This document shows positions 23,484-31,504 of a stretch of 33,366 bases of DNA, one piece after another; position 1 is the stretch's first letter, and every line of letters begins with the position of its first letter. The notes under the pieces are model-generated. The model saw only the letters and a program-made list of their open reading frames with translations. It was not told the origin of the DNA and made no database searches. Position numbers and translations under genes: made by a program. The DNA is taken from the NCBI RefSeq assembly GCF_902806285.1, contig NZ_CADCWA010000010.1, forward strand, positions 1 through 33,366, written 5' to 3'. The stretch comes from an uncultured Sphingomonas sp. (GTDB taxonomy: Bacteria; Pseudomonadota; Alphaproteobacteria; Sphingomonadales; Sphingomonadaceae).

Positions 23484-24157
23484 TCGACGGAGACAATCTG
23501 GGTGTGGAGGGCTTTGCCGACCGGTTCGAGCCTGAGGCGCGGGGCGAATGCCAGCTTTACCTCATCTCCCCGCAGGACGTCGGTGGCGGCTTTCCCGAGC
23601 GGCTGCGGGCGGCGCTGGACGGCGGGCCGGTGGCGGCGTTTCAGCTGCGGGTCAAGGACGTCGATCAGCATGCCCTGGCGCGGCTGGCCGAGCCGCTGCA
23701 GCGGATCTGCGCCGATGCTGACGTCGCGTTCATCGTCAACGACGACATGAGCCTGGCCAAGCGGATCGGCGCTGACGGCGTGCACCTGGGGCAGAAGGAC
23801 GGCGACGTGCGGGATGCCCGGGCGCTGCTTGGGTCCTCGGCGCAGATCGGGGTGACCTGCCATGACAGCCGGCACCTGGCGATGGAAGCGGGCGAGGCCG
23901 GTGCGGATTATGTCGCGTTTGGGGCTTTCTACCCCACGACGACCAAGCCCAGCGACTATCGGCCGGAGGCGGCGCTCCTGGCCTGGTGGTCGACGCTGTT
24001 CACCATTCCCTGCGTGGCGATCGGCGGGATCACGCCGGCCAATGCCCAGCCGCTGGTGGAGGCAGGCGCCGACTTCATCGCCGTATGCCAGGCAGTTTGG
24101 GGGGCGGACGATCCGGCCGCCGCAGTCGCGCACTTCGCCGAGGTGATGAAGCGCTGA
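23480..24157 (+). CDS. thiE: thiamine-phosphate synthase
   Basis: 225 aa. Joins HMP pyrophosphate and thiazole phosphate to make thiamine phosphate; a TIM barrel. Marks: LYLISPQDVGGGFPERL, AFQLRVKDVDQ (in place of the usual LRxK pattern), AFIVNDDMSLAKRIGADGVH, LGQKDGDVRDARALLG, IGVTCHDSRHLAMEA, GADYVAFGAFYPTTTK and VAIGGITPANAQPL. The 25-residue N-terminal extension is a little longer than usual. It is coupled to the methyltransferase by an ATGA overlap. Transketolase upstream in the same block is a thiamine-diphosphate enzyme, a loose functional link. Confidence 0.92.
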   Translation: MIDGDNLGVEGFADRFEPEARGECQLYLISPQDVGGGFPERLRAALDGGPVAAFQLRVKDVDQHALARLAEPLQRICADADVAFIVNDDMSLAKRIGADGVHLGQKDGDVRDARALLGSSAQIGVTCHDSRHLAMEAGEAGADYVAFGAFYPTTTKPSDYRPEAALLAWWSTLFTIPCVAIGGITPANAQPLVEAGADFIAVCQAVWGADDPAAAVAHFAEVMKR

Positions 24158-24214
24158 GGGAACGGCGGCGCCTGCGCGAGGGTTTCACCCTGCAACTCAT
24201 GCAGGAGACTGACG

Positions 24215-24514
24215 ATGGCGGACGGCAAGGTGCCGATGCAGGCGGACGGCGGCAGCACTCGGCCGACGATGCCCGACGACAAGGGCGAGCTCGCCTCGCG
24301 GCGTGACGACGACATGGCGGGCGGCCTGCCCAACACGGGTGAGTCCGGCGGCGGCGCTTACCAGAACCCGCACACCGGCAAGGGCGACAATCCCGAGGGT
24401 CCCGACAAGTTCGGTGGGCATGGCGGCCAGACCCGGATCGATTACCATGGCGGCGAGCAACTCGGGGAGGAGCAACCGGCGTCCTCGCCCAATTCTCCGA
24501 CCCAGAAGAACTGA
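24215..24514 (+). CDS. hydrophilic Gly-rich hypothetical protein, 99 aa
   Basis: Almost no hydrophobic residues and many Gly, Asp, Pro, Asn and Gln: GGSTRPTMPDDKGELASRRD, DMAGGLPNTGESGGGAYQNP, and GGHGGQTRIDYHGGEQ. Likely intrinsically disordered; composition resembles small hydrophilin-type stress proteins, but no family is identified. A GGAG ribosome binding site lies about 8 bases before ATG 24215, supporting real translation. It converges with the HAD phosphatase, the two stops being 2 bp apart. Confidence 0.7.
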   Translation: MADGKVPMQADGGSTRPTMPDDKGELASRRDDDMAGGLPNTGESGGGAYQNPHTGKGDNPEGPDKFGGHGGQTRIDYHGGEQLGEEQPASSPNSPTQKN

Positions 24515-24516
24515 AG

Positions 24517-25185
24517 CTAGACGGCTTCCTCGACCCGGCTGAGCGGAGAAGCGTCGAAGCGGGCGAGCAGCTCCGCGACGTCGTCGAAGATGGCGATGGC
24601 GCGGGACAGGGCTTCGTCGGGGAACTTGCCGGAGCGGACCGCGATGGTCTTCATCCCCGCCGCGGCTGCAGCCTCGATGTCGTAGGGCGTGTCGCCGACC
24701 ACCAGCGCTTCGTGTGGAGCGACCCCGACCTTCTCACGGGCGGTAGCGAAGATGTCGGGGCAGGGCTTGGAATGGCCGACGTCATCGGCGCTGGTGTGGG
24801 CGTCGACCAGGTCCGCGGCGTCGAGCAGCTGGAGATAGTGCTCCAGTTCCTCACCGGAGGCGGAGGAGGCGAGCACGACCTTGTAGCCTAGCTTGCGGCA
24901 GTGCTGCAGCAGGTCGCGGGCACCGGGGAAAGGCCGCGCCCGGGCGATGTAGCTTTCCTTGTAGATGCGCCCGTGCTCGTCGCCGAGCCGCTCCGCCTCC
25001 TCTTCCGAGATGTCCGGAACCAGCGACGGGACGTAATTGTCGGCGCCCTTGCCGACCTGGTCGTGCAGGATCTGGCGGTCGAACTGGTGCCCGGCGGTGC
25101 GGAACACTTCGTCCCACACGGAGACGTGCAGGTCGTTGCTGTCGACCAGGGTGCCGTCGATGTCGAACAGGATGGCTTTGAGCAT
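24517..25185 (-). CDS. HAD-superfamily phosphatase (beta-phosphoglucomutase/Gph-like)
   Basis: 222 aa. HAD motif I is LFDIDGTLVDSNDLH (nucleophile Asp8, Asp10). An alpha-helical cap (about 15-85) follows, then motif II VVLASSASGEELEHYL, motif III Lys in DVGHSKPCPDIFATA, and motif IV VVGDTPYDIEAAAAAGMKTI. Subfamily IA; the substrate is probably a small sugar or organic phosphate and cannot be settled from sequence. ATG 25185 lies 8 bp after the stop of the DUF72 gene on the same strand, so the two are likely one transcript. Confidence 0.92.
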   Translation of the reverse strand: MLKAILFDIDGTLVDSNDLHVSVWDEVFRTAGHQFDRQILHDQVGKGADNYVPSLVPDISEEEAERLGDEHGRIYKESYIARARPFPGARDLLQHCRKLGYKVVLASSASGEELEHYLQLLDAADLVDAHTSADDVGHSKPCPDIFATAREKVGVAPHEALVVGDTPYDIEAAAAAGMKTIAVRSGKFPDEALSRAIAIFDDVAELLARFDASPLSRVEEAV

Positions 25186-25193
25186 GGTGTGCG

Positions 25194-25973
25194 CTAACGA
25201 GCGGGGTCGGCCAGGGTTGCCACCGCCCGCTTCAGCGTCCGCGCGTCCTCCAGTGCGTGGCCGTGGATGTCGTTGTTGAAGTAGGCCCAGCAGGAGCGGC
25301 CCGCGGCGCGCTGCTCCAGCAGCCAGCCGGCCCAATCCGCCATCTGCTCCTCCGAGTAGCGGCCCCAATACTTCCCGCCGGTGCCGTGGAAGCGGACGTA
25401 GGCGGTGCGGCCGCTCGCCCAGCGCGGGCTGACGAGGCCGAGGAGGTCGTGCGTGACGAAGCCGATGCCGTGCCGGTCGAGCAGGGCGAGGATCTCTTCC
25501 GCGTACCAACTGGCGTGACGGAATTCGACGACGTGCTCGAGGTCGGGCGGGAGTCGTTCGATGAAGCGGGCGAGCCGCTCGTCGTTGCGGTGGAGGCTGG
25601 GCGGGAGCTGGTAGAGCAGCGGGCCGAGGTGCTCGCCCAGCGGCCGGGCCAGCGCGATGAACTCGTCGGCCGGGCCCGCGCAGTCGAGCAGCTTCTTGTT
25701 GTGGGTGATGAAGCGGTTGACCTTGACGGCATAGCGGAAGCCGGGCGGCGCCTTGTCGCGCCAGCCTTCGAAGGTCTTTGCGAGCGGCAGGCGGTAGAAG
25801 CTGGCGTTGATCTCGACCGTATCGAAGTGGGCGGCGTAGTGCGCGAACCACCCTTTCTGCGGCAGGTCGTCGGGGTAGAAGGTGCCGCGCCAATGCCGGT
25901 AGACCCAGCCCGAGCAGCCGATGTGGATGCGGTCCGCCGCGTGACGAGCCATGGAAAGAAGTTGGGCGTCCAT
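25194..25973 (-). CDS. DUF72 family protein (YecE-like)
   Basis: 259 aa. TIM-barrel-like family of unknown function. Marks: HIGCSGWVYRHWRGTFYP, the FDTVEINASFYRLP strand, FRYAVKVNRFITHNKKL, LLYQLPPSLHRN, VVEFRHASWYAEE, AYVRFHGTGGKYWGRYS and CWAYFNNDIHGHA. All conserved blocks are present. Two ATGs, 25973 and 25952, are possible; the first is used but neither has a strong ribosome binding site. Divergent from the L,D-transpeptidase gene, with 38 bp between, so the promoters face away from each other. Confidence 0.9.
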   Translation of the reverse strand: MDAQLLSMARHAADRIHIGCSGWVYRHWRGTFYPDDLPQKGWFAHYAAHFDTVEINASFYRLPLAKTFEGWRDKAPPGFRYAVKVNRFITHNKKLLDCAGPADEFIALARPLGEHLGPLLYQLPPSLHRNDERLARFIERLPPDLEHVVEFRHASWYAEEILALLDRHGIGFVTHDLLGLVSPRWASGRTAYVRFHGTGGKYWGRYSEEQMADWAGWLLEQRAAGRSCWAYFNNDIHGHALEDARTLKRAVATLADPAR

Positions 25974-26011
25974 CGTTACGCACCCAACATCTATCTGTAA
26001 CGGAGAGTTGC

Positions 26012-27163
26012 GTGCCCCACATGCGTGTTCCCCCGCTGGCCTTCGGGCTGACCTTGTTCGCCACGGCCGCGGCGCTGACCTCGCAGGCGCTGGCCCAGGA
26101 CCAGGCTGCCGCGACCGGCGATGAAACCGCGGCGGCCCAGCGCCCCGGGAAGCCGTGGGTGCCGCCGGGCACGCGGGGCTCGGAGATCGACGGCACCGTG
26201 TTCCACGCGCAGGTGCTGCTGGACGTAGCCGGCTTTCCAACGGGCGTGATCGACGGGAAGAAGGGAATGATCTATCGGCAGGCGCTGCGCGGCTTTCAGC
26301 AGAGCCGCGGCCTGCCGGTGACGGGCGAGCTCGACGGGCGGACCAAGGCGGCGCTGCTGCAGGACCGGCGGCCGTCGACCCGGATGCTGCAGCTCGGCGC
26401 CGAGGATGTGTCCGGACCGTTCGTCTACCCCTTTCCGGACGAGCCGGAGGACCAGGCCAGGCTCCAGGGGCTGCACTACCGCAACATGCTGGAGAAGCTG
26501 GCGGAGCGCTTCCACACCACCCCGCGGACGATCGTGGCGCTGAATGGACCCGAAAAGCTGATCGGTGCGGGCCAGGTGCTCCGCCTGCCCAACGTGCTGC
26601 CGCGGTCGCGGGATTACGCCGGGGCGGTGGACGAGAAGCACGGTCAACTGCTCAACCAGTATAATGTGGATGCGCAGCAGGCGCAGGGCGACTTCGTCGT
26701 GGTGGACAAGTCCGAAGGCGTGATGCGCGTCTACCAGGGCGAGGTGCCGGAGGGTAAGCTCAGCACCAATAACGATCCCGGGCCCGCGCCGCGGCTGCCC
26801 GACAATCCGGGCAAGCTGGTGGCGCAGTTCCCGGTGACCATGGGCTCCGAGCAATATCCGCTGCCGATCGGGCGGTGGCGGGCCACCACCTACGCGTTCC
26901 TGCCGCCGTTCAAGTACCAGCCGGAGCTGCTCAAGGACGCGGACAAGGACGACAAGGAGCAGATGCTGCCGCCAGGCCCCAACAGCCCGGTCGGGATCGC
27001 CTGGCTCGACCTCACCAAGGAGCATTACGGCATTCATGGCACCCCCGCGCCCGAGACCATCGGGCGGTCCGAGTCGAGCGGCTGCATCCGCCTGTCGAAC
27101 TGGGACGTGGTCCGGCTGTCGCGGATGGTGAAGCCGGGGTTCACCGCGATCTTCCAGGCGTAG
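26012..27163 (+). CDS. L,D-transpeptidase (YkuD) with peptidoglycan-binding domain
   Basis: 383 aa, secreted. Signal peptide 1-29 (LAFGLTLFATAAALT ... ALA|QD). Residues 60-118 form a PG_binding_1 domain (HAQVLLDVAGFPTGVIDGKK; ALRGFQQSRGLPVTGELDG). A LysM-like segment lies at about 158-194 (LAERFHTTPRTIVALNG; GAGQVLRLPN). The YkuD domain spans about 226-383, with the catalytic motif HGTPAPETIGRSESSGCIRL (His342, Cys358). It should form 3-3 crosslinks or attach proteins to peptidoglycan in the periplasm. GTG 26012 was chosen because GGAG is 6 bases upstream; ATG 26021 is too far from it. It has two binding modules in one enzyme. The M23 endopeptidase follows 16 bp later. Confidence 0.93.
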   Translation: MPHMRVPPLAFGLTLFATAAALTSQALAQDQAAATGDETAAAQRPGKPWVPPGTRGSEIDGTVFHAQVLLDVAGFPTGVIDGKKGMIYRQALRGFQQSRGLPVTGELDGRTKAALLQDRRPSTRMLQLGAEDVSGPFVYPFPDEPEDQARLQGLHYRNMLEKLAERFHTTPRTIVALNGPEKLIGAGQVLRLPNVLPRSRDYAGAVDEKHGQLLNQYNVDAQQAQGDFVVVDKSEGVMRVYQGEVPEGKLSTNNDPGPAPRLPDNPGKLVAQFPVTMGSEQYPLPIGRWRATTYAFLPPFKYQPELLKDADKDDKEQMLPPGPNSPVGIAWLDLTKEHYGIHGTPAPETIGRSESSGCIRLSNWDVVRLSRMVKPGFTAIFQA

Positions 27164-27179
27164 GGGGCGAGGGGTCGCG

Positions 27180-27842
27180 GTGGCGAGCCGGACGAGCATC
27201 TTCGGCAACCTCCTGGTTCTCGGCATCGTGGGCGGGGGCGGGTGGATGGTGTGGAACAACGCCACCCGCGACGCGGCGCCGCCTTCCGCGGTTCGTGGCG
27301 CCTTCTCCGACGCGGCGCAGCGGGTCGGCTATGATCCGGCTTCCCGGGCACCCCGGGCGGGGGCTCTCCAGGCGCAGGCGCTCAGCATTGCGCCGACCGG
27401 TCTTGCCGTGCCGGTCGACGGCATCCGCCCCGCCCAATTGGTCGACACCTACACCCAGTCCCGCGCCGGCGGGTCACGCGTGCACAACGCGATGGACATC
27501 ATGGCGCCGCGCGGCCGGCCGGTGGTCGCAGTCGCTCCGGGTACGGTGGAGAAACTGTTCTACAGCAAAGGAGGCGGCGGCATCACCGTGTACGTCCGCT
27601 CGCCCGACCGGCGCTGGACCTATTATTATGCGCACCTCGATGCCTACGCGCCCGGGTTGCGCGAAGGCCAGCAGGTGGGGCGGGGGACGCCCCTGGGAAC
27701 GGTGGGGATCAGCGGCAACTCGGACCCGGCCGGCCCGCACCTGCACTTCGCGATCAACCGCATGGCTCCGGGCGACAAATGGTACCAGGGGCAGCCGGTG
27801 AACCCCTACCCGCTGCTTGCCGGACAGCAGGCTGCGCGCTAG
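27180..27842 (+). CDS. M23 (LytM-type) metallopeptidase
   Basis: 220 aa. One membrane anchor near the N-terminus (FGNLLVLGIVGGGGWMVW, 8-25), a short linker, then the M23 domain (about 80-200). The zinc-site pattern is intact: His102 and Asp106 (HNAMD), His152 (YAHLD), and His187/His189 in PHLHF. Such enzymes cut peptide crosslinks in peptidoglycan or regulate amidases; with both His motifs present it is probably active. GTG 27180 starts just before the anchor. It lies 16 bp after the L,D-transpeptidase stop, so co-expression is likely. A palindromic repeat follows it. Confidence 0.92.
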   Translation: MASRTSIFGNLLVLGIVGGGGWMVWNNATRDAAPPSAVRGAFSDAAQRVGYDPASRAPRAGALQAQALSIAPTGLAVPVDGIRPAQLVDTYTQSRAGGSRVHNAMDIMAPRGRPVVAVAPGTVEKLFYSKGGGGITVYVRSPDRRWTYYYAHLDAYAPGLREGQQVGRGTPLGTVGISGNSDPAGPHLHFAINRMAPGDKWYQGQPVNPYPLLAGQQAAR

Positions 27843-27869
27843 GGGCGGAGCCATTATCACCGCCGTGGT

Positions 27870-28000
27870 GAGTCCTTCGAGACGCGTCTTCGACAGCCTT
27901 GCAGGCTGCTCAGCCGTTCCTCAGGATGAGCGAGTTTCATTCCTCCGCTCATGCTGAGGAGCCGCTGAGCGCAGTCGAAGCGGCGTCTCGAAGCACTCGC
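27870..28000. repeat. long inverted repeat upstream of efp
   Basis: About 130 bp. Outer arms are CCTTCGAGACGC (27874-27885) and GCGTCTCGAAG (27984-27994); inner arms include CCTCAGGATGAGCG and CGCTCATGCTGAGGAG. I recognise it as the dispersed 'TCCTTCGAGACGC...CTCAGGATGAGC' palindrome of Alphaproteobacteria. It fills nearly all the space between the M23 gene and efp, ending about 22 bp before the efp start. Confidence 0.85.
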
Positions 28001-28022
28001 CGTCGGCAATCGAGAGACAGAT

Positions 28023-28586
28023 ATGAAGATCAGCGGCGTGGACATCCGTCCGGGCAACATCATCGAATATGAAGGCGGCATCTGGCGGGCGGTGAAGATC
28101 CAGCACACCCAGCCGGGCAAGGGCGGCGCCTACATGCAGGTCGAGATGAAGAACCTGATCGACGGCCGCAAGACCAACGTCCGCTTCCGCTCGGCCGAGA
28201 CCGTCGAGCGCGTCCGGCTCGACACCAAGGACTTCCAGTTCCTGTTCAAGGACGGCGACATGCTGACCTTCATGGACAAGGACAATTACGAGCAGATCAG
28301 CCTTCCCGCCGACCTGCTCGGCGACGCAGCGGCGTTTCTCCAGGACGGCATGGACGTGGTCATGGAGCTGCATGAGGAAAAGCCGATCTCGGTGCAGCTG
28401 CCCGACACGGTCGAAGCGACGATCGTCGAGGCCGACGCGGTGGTGAAGGGCCAGACCGCAAGTTCGAGCTACAAGCCGGCGATGCTCGACAACGGCGTTC
28501 GCGTCATGGTCCCGCCGCACATCGGCGCCGGAACCAGGATCGTCGTCGACGTGTACGAACAGACCTACGTGCGCCGGGCGGATTAG
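28023..28586 (+). CDS. efp: elongation factor P
   Basis: 187 aa. Helps the ribosome through polyproline stretches. The three-domain beta structure is complete: the opening [18 protein letters not shown]; the loop [18 protein letters not shown] carrying Lys33, the position lysylated by EpmA/EpmB in species that have them; [20 protein letters not shown]; and the C-terminal domain ending in [13 protein letters not shown]. The ATG at 28023 is the only sensible start. It is flanked on both sides by palindromic repeats, suggesting a stand-alone gene. Confidence 0.97.
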   Translation: MKISGVDIRPGNIIEYEGGIWRAVKIQHTQPGKGGAYMQVEMKNLIDGRKTNVRFRSAETVERVRLDTKDFQFLFKDGDMLTFMDKDNYEQISLPADLLGDAAAFLQDGMDVVMELHEEKPISVQLPDTVEATIVEADAVVKGQTASSSYKPAMLDNGVRVMVPPHIGAGTRIVVDVYEQTYVRRAD

Positions 28587-28591
28587 TTCTT

Positions 28592-28736
28592 CCCCCTCTC
28601 CCGCTAGCGGGAGAGGGTCAGCCGCTGAAAGCGGCCGGGTGAGGGGTGTGCAATTCCGCGCCATGCTTCACACCCCTCACCCTCCCACTCAGCTCCGCTG
28701 AGCGGGCCCCTCCCTCTCCCTTGAAGGGAGAGGGGA
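28592..28736. repeat. composite palindromic repeat between efp and suhB-like gene
   Basis: Nested inverted repeats. A near-perfect palindrome at 28594-28617 (CCCTCTCCCGC centred on TA) is matched at the far end by CCCTCTCCCTTGAAGGGAGAGGG (28712-28734). Inner arms are GGGTGAGGGGTGTG and CACACCCCTCACCC. The right end forms a GA-rich stretch (AGGGGAAAGGAAGAAG) that doubles as the ribosome binding region of the next gene. Confidence 0.85.
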
Positions 28737-28746
28737 AAGGAAGAAG

Positions 28747-29559
28747 ATGGTTTCCCACTCAGGTCTCATCACGATCATGACCCGCGCTGCGCGCAAGGCG
28801 GCGCCGCGGCTCCGGCGCGACTTCGGAGAGGTCGAGCATCTGCAGGTCAGCCGCAAGGGCCCGGCCGACTTCGTGTCGATGGCCGACAAGCGCGCCGAGC
28901 AGACCATCGTAGAGGAGCTGCGCAGTGCCCGTCCCGACTGGGGCATGCTGCTCGAAGAAGGCGGCGAGATCGCCGGCAACCTCGACAAGCCGCGCTGGAT
29001 CGTCGACCCGCTCGACGGCACCACCAACTTCCTCCACGGCATTCCCCATTTCTCGATCTCGATTGCCGTCGAGGACCGCAAGCCGGGCGGCGGCACCGAG
29101 ATCAGCCAGGGCCTCGTCTACCAGCCGCTGACCGACGAGACCTTCTGGGCCGAGAAGGGCAGGGGCGCCTGGCTCCACGACCGGCGGCTGCGGGTGTCGG
29201 CGCGGCGTCACCTGGACGAGGCGGTGATCGGCACCGGCATTCCGCATCTCGGGCGGCCCGACGAGGGCCGCTGGGCCAGGATCTACGGCGCGATCGGGCC
29301 GGAGGTTGCGGGCCTCCGGCGCATGGGGTCGGCCGCGCTGGACCTTGCCTGGGTCGCTGCCGGGCGGCTCGACGGCTATTGGGAGGACGGGCTCGACCCC
29401 TGGGATGGCGCGGCCGGGCAGCTACTGGTCCGCGAGGCGGGCGGCTTCGTGTCCGACTATCGCGGGCAGGACCGGATGATCGACAAGGGTGAGTATCTCG
29501 CGGCCAACGGCGACCTCCACAGCCGGCTGCACAAATTGTTGGCCGGGGCCCTGCGCTGA
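28747..29559 (+). CDS. suhB: inositol-1-monophosphatase family protein (SuhB-like)
   Basis: 270 aa. Mg-dependent phosphatase fold. Conserved residues: Glu70/Glu71 in MLLEEGGE, the metal motif WIVDPLDGTTNFLHG (Asp87, Asp90), and the third Asp in GLDPWDGAAGQLLVREAGG (Asp220). In enterobacteria SuhB also binds NusA for rRNA antitermination; whether this one does is not visible. Length is normal. The ATG at 28747 follows a GGAAGAAG purine stretch supplied by the upstream repeat. nuoA begins 96 bp downstream on the same strand. Confidence 0.93.
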   Translation: MVSHSGLITIMTRAARKAAPRLRRDFGEVEHLQVSRKGPADFVSMADKRAEQTIVEELRSARPDWGMLLEEGGEIAGNLDKPRWIVDPLDGTTNFLHGIPHFSISIAVEDRKPGGGTEISQGLVYQPLTDETFWAEKGRGAWLHDRRLRVSARRHLDEAVIGTGIPHLGRPDEGRWARIYGAIGPEVAGLRRMGSAALDLAWVAAGRLDGYWEDGLDPWDGAAGQLLVREAGGFVSDYRGQDRMIDKGEYLAANGDLHSRLHKLLAGALR

Positions 29560-29654
29560 CCCTCGCAACGGAGAGGGCGAGCCCCTACCTCCCGGTTGTG
29601 TCCGTTCCGCGGCTGTTCTAGAGCGCCGCCAAGCATTATCGCCGGGAGTTTCCA

Positions 29655-30032
29655 GTGGCCTCCGTTGCCGCGAGTTACCTGCCTATCCTGCTGTTCCTGG
29701 CCGTGGCCCTGGGCTTGTCGGCGGCGTTCGTGTTCCTGCCGATGGTGGCGGCCCGCTTCACCGGTGCGGCCAAGCCCTACCCGGAAAAGCTGACCGAATA
29801 TGAGTGCGGCTTCCCGGCGTTCGAGGACAGCCGCAGCCAGTTCGACGTGCGCTTCTACCTCGTCGCGATCCTGTTCATCGTGTTCGACCTGGAGGCGGCG
29901 TTTCTGTTTCCCTGGGCCGTGACGCTGGACGAGACGGGCTGGGTCGGCTGGGGCGCGATGATGGTGTTCCTGGCGGAGCTCGGGCTGGGCCTGGCCTATG
30001 CGTGGAAGAAGGGAGCGCTCGAATGGGAGTGA
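29655..30032 (+). CDS. nuoA: NADH-quinone oxidoreductase subunit A
   Basis: 125 aa, three transmembrane helices. Part of the membrane foot of respiratory complex I next to the quinone site. Marks: [20 protein letters not shown] (the conserved loop with Glu-Cys-Gly), [20 protein letters not shown] and [12 protein letters not shown] 29655 is used; homology begins shortly after. Its stop overlaps the nuoB start by 10 bases. It is the first gene of the nuo operon. Confidence 0.96.
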   Translation: MASVAASYLPILLFLAVALGLSAAFVFLPMVAARFTGAAKPYPEKLTEYECGFPAFEDSRSQFDVRFYLVAILFIVFDLEAAFLFPWAVTLDETGWVGWGAMMVFLAELGLGLAYAWKKGALEWE

Positions 30033-30604
30033 TGCTCAGACCCAACGAGGACCCGCACCCGAGCGAGGAGGAGATCGCGCGCGCCGCGGGGCTGGTCCCG
30101 GGTTCACCGCAGCACCAGGCGCTGGAGCAGATGCGCGCCGACCTCGACAGCAAGGGGTTCGTGGTCGCCGCGACCGAGGACCTGTTCACCTGGGCCCGGA
30201 CGGGCTCCTTGTGGTGGATGACCTTCGGCCTCGCCTGCTGCGCGGTGGAGCTCATCCACGTCAACATGCCGCGCTACGATTTGGAGCGGTTCGGCGTAGC
30301 TCCGCGTGCTAGCCCACGGCAGTCGGACGTGATGATCGTCGCGGGCACGCTGTGCAACAAGATGGCCCCGGCGCTGCGGCGCGTGTACGACCAGATGGCC
30401 GAGCCCAGGTACGTCATATCCATGGGCTCATGCGCCAACGGCGGCGGCTATTACCACTATAGCTACTCGGTGGTCCGCGGGTGCGACCGGATCGTGCCCG
30501 TCGATATCTACGTGCCGGGCTGCCCGCCGACGGCGGAGGCGCTGCTGTACGGCATCCTGCAGCTGCAGCGGAAGATTCGCCGCGAAGGGACGATTGAACG
30601 CTAA
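30023..30604 (+). CDS. nuoB: NADH-quinone oxidoreductase subunit B
   Basis: 193 aa. Carries iron-sulfur cluster N2, the last electron carrier before quinone. Cluster cysteines: Cys72 and Cys73 (FGLACCAVE), Cys137 ([10 protein letters not shown]) and Cys167 (YVPGCPPT). ATG 30023 was chosen because GGGAG lies 7 bases upstream; ATG 30032 would leave the site too close. A 35-residue N-terminal extension precedes the usual core, common in Alphaproteobacteria. It overlaps nuoA by 10 bases. Confidence 0.97.
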   Translation: MGVMLRPNEDPHPSEEEIARAAGLVPGSPQHQALEQMRADLDSKGFVVAATEDLFTWARTGSLWWMTFGLACCAVELIHVNMPRYDLERFGVAPRASPRQSDVMIVAGTLCNKMAPALRRVYDQMAEPRYVISMGSCANGGGYYHYSYSVVRGCDRIVPVDIYVPGCPPTAEALLYGILQLQRKIRREGTIER

Positions 30605-30622
30605 TGAGTGGCTCGCGCTAGC

Positions 30623-31504
30623 ATGGCCTCCTCCGCACCGCGCACCCTGTCCAACGACGGCGTGATCGAGGCCGCGCAGGCGGCGCTCGGCGACCTCGTC
30701 GTCGACACCAAGGACCATGTCGGCGAGATCACGCTGACCGTGCGCCGCGAGGGAGTGGCGGAGGTCTGCCGGCTGCTGCGCGACACGCCGGGGCTGGAGT
30801 ATCAGCAGCTGATGGAGATCGCGGGGGTCGACTACCCCGACCGGCCCGAGCGGTTCGAGGTCAACTACCACCTGCTCTCGCTCACCCGGAACCGCCGCAT
30901 CCGGGTGAAGGTGACGACCGACGAGCGCACTCCGGTGCCGACAGTGACCACCCTGTGGCCGGTCGCGGGTTGGCTGGAGCGGGAGGTGTTCGACCTGTTC
31001 GGCGTGACCTTCGCGGGCAACGCGGACCTGCGCCGCATTCTGACCGATTACGGCTTCGAAGGCCATCCGCTGCGCAAGGACTTCCCGCTGACGGGCTATG
31101 TCGAGATGCGCTATTCGGAGACGGAAAAGCGGGTGGTGTACGAGCCCGTCGAGCTGGCGCAGGATTTTCGGGCGTTCGACTTCCTGACCACGTGGAACGG
31201 CCCGGAGTACCGGCTGCCGGGCGACGAAAAGGCCGAGCCCGAGGCTCCGGGCGCCTACTCGCCGGCGCCCGCGACCGGCGCCGCGCCGAAGGTGGAGGCC
31301 GCGGCCGGCCCGGGCAAGCGCGAGAACAAGCCCTACACGTCCGAGAATGAGGACCGGAAGACCGCGGGCGCTAAAGAGGCGAGGGCCGAAGCCCGCAAGC
31401 CCAACGAAGCCAAGCAGGCGGAGGTCGGTGGCGTGAAGACCGACATGCCCGAGCCGACGCCCGACAGCCCCAACGTGACCCGCGACAGCGGGGAGGCGCA
31501 ATGA
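30623..31504 (+). CDS. nuoC: NADH-quinone oxidoreductase subunit C, extended tail
   Basis: 293 aa from ATG 30623 (GTG 30608 is possible, adding five residues). The core (about 10-205) has the 30-kDa-subunit marks [40 protein letters not shown] and EVRY-like [16 protein letters not shown], ending [18 protein letters not shown]. The last roughly 85 residues are a Lys/Glu/Ala/Pro-rich, probably disordered tail ([32 protein letters not shown]) not present in typical NuoC. The frame is intact and its stop overlaps the nuoD start (ATGA), so the tail is translated. Confidence 0.95.
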   Translation: MASSAPRTLSNDGVIEAAQAALGDLVVDTKDHVGEITLTVRREGVAEVCRLLRDTPGLEYQQLMEIAGVDYPDRPERFEVNYHLLSLTRNRRIRVKVTTDERTPVPTVTTLWPVAGWLEREVFDLFGVTFAGNADLRRILTDYGFEGHPLRKDFPLTGYVEMRYSETEKRVVYEPVELAQDFRAFDFLTTWNGPEYRLPGDEKAEPEAPGAYSPAPATGAAPKVEAAAGPGKRENKPYTSENEDRKTAGAKEARAEARKPNEAKQAEVGGVKTDMPEPTPDSPNVTRDSGEAQ

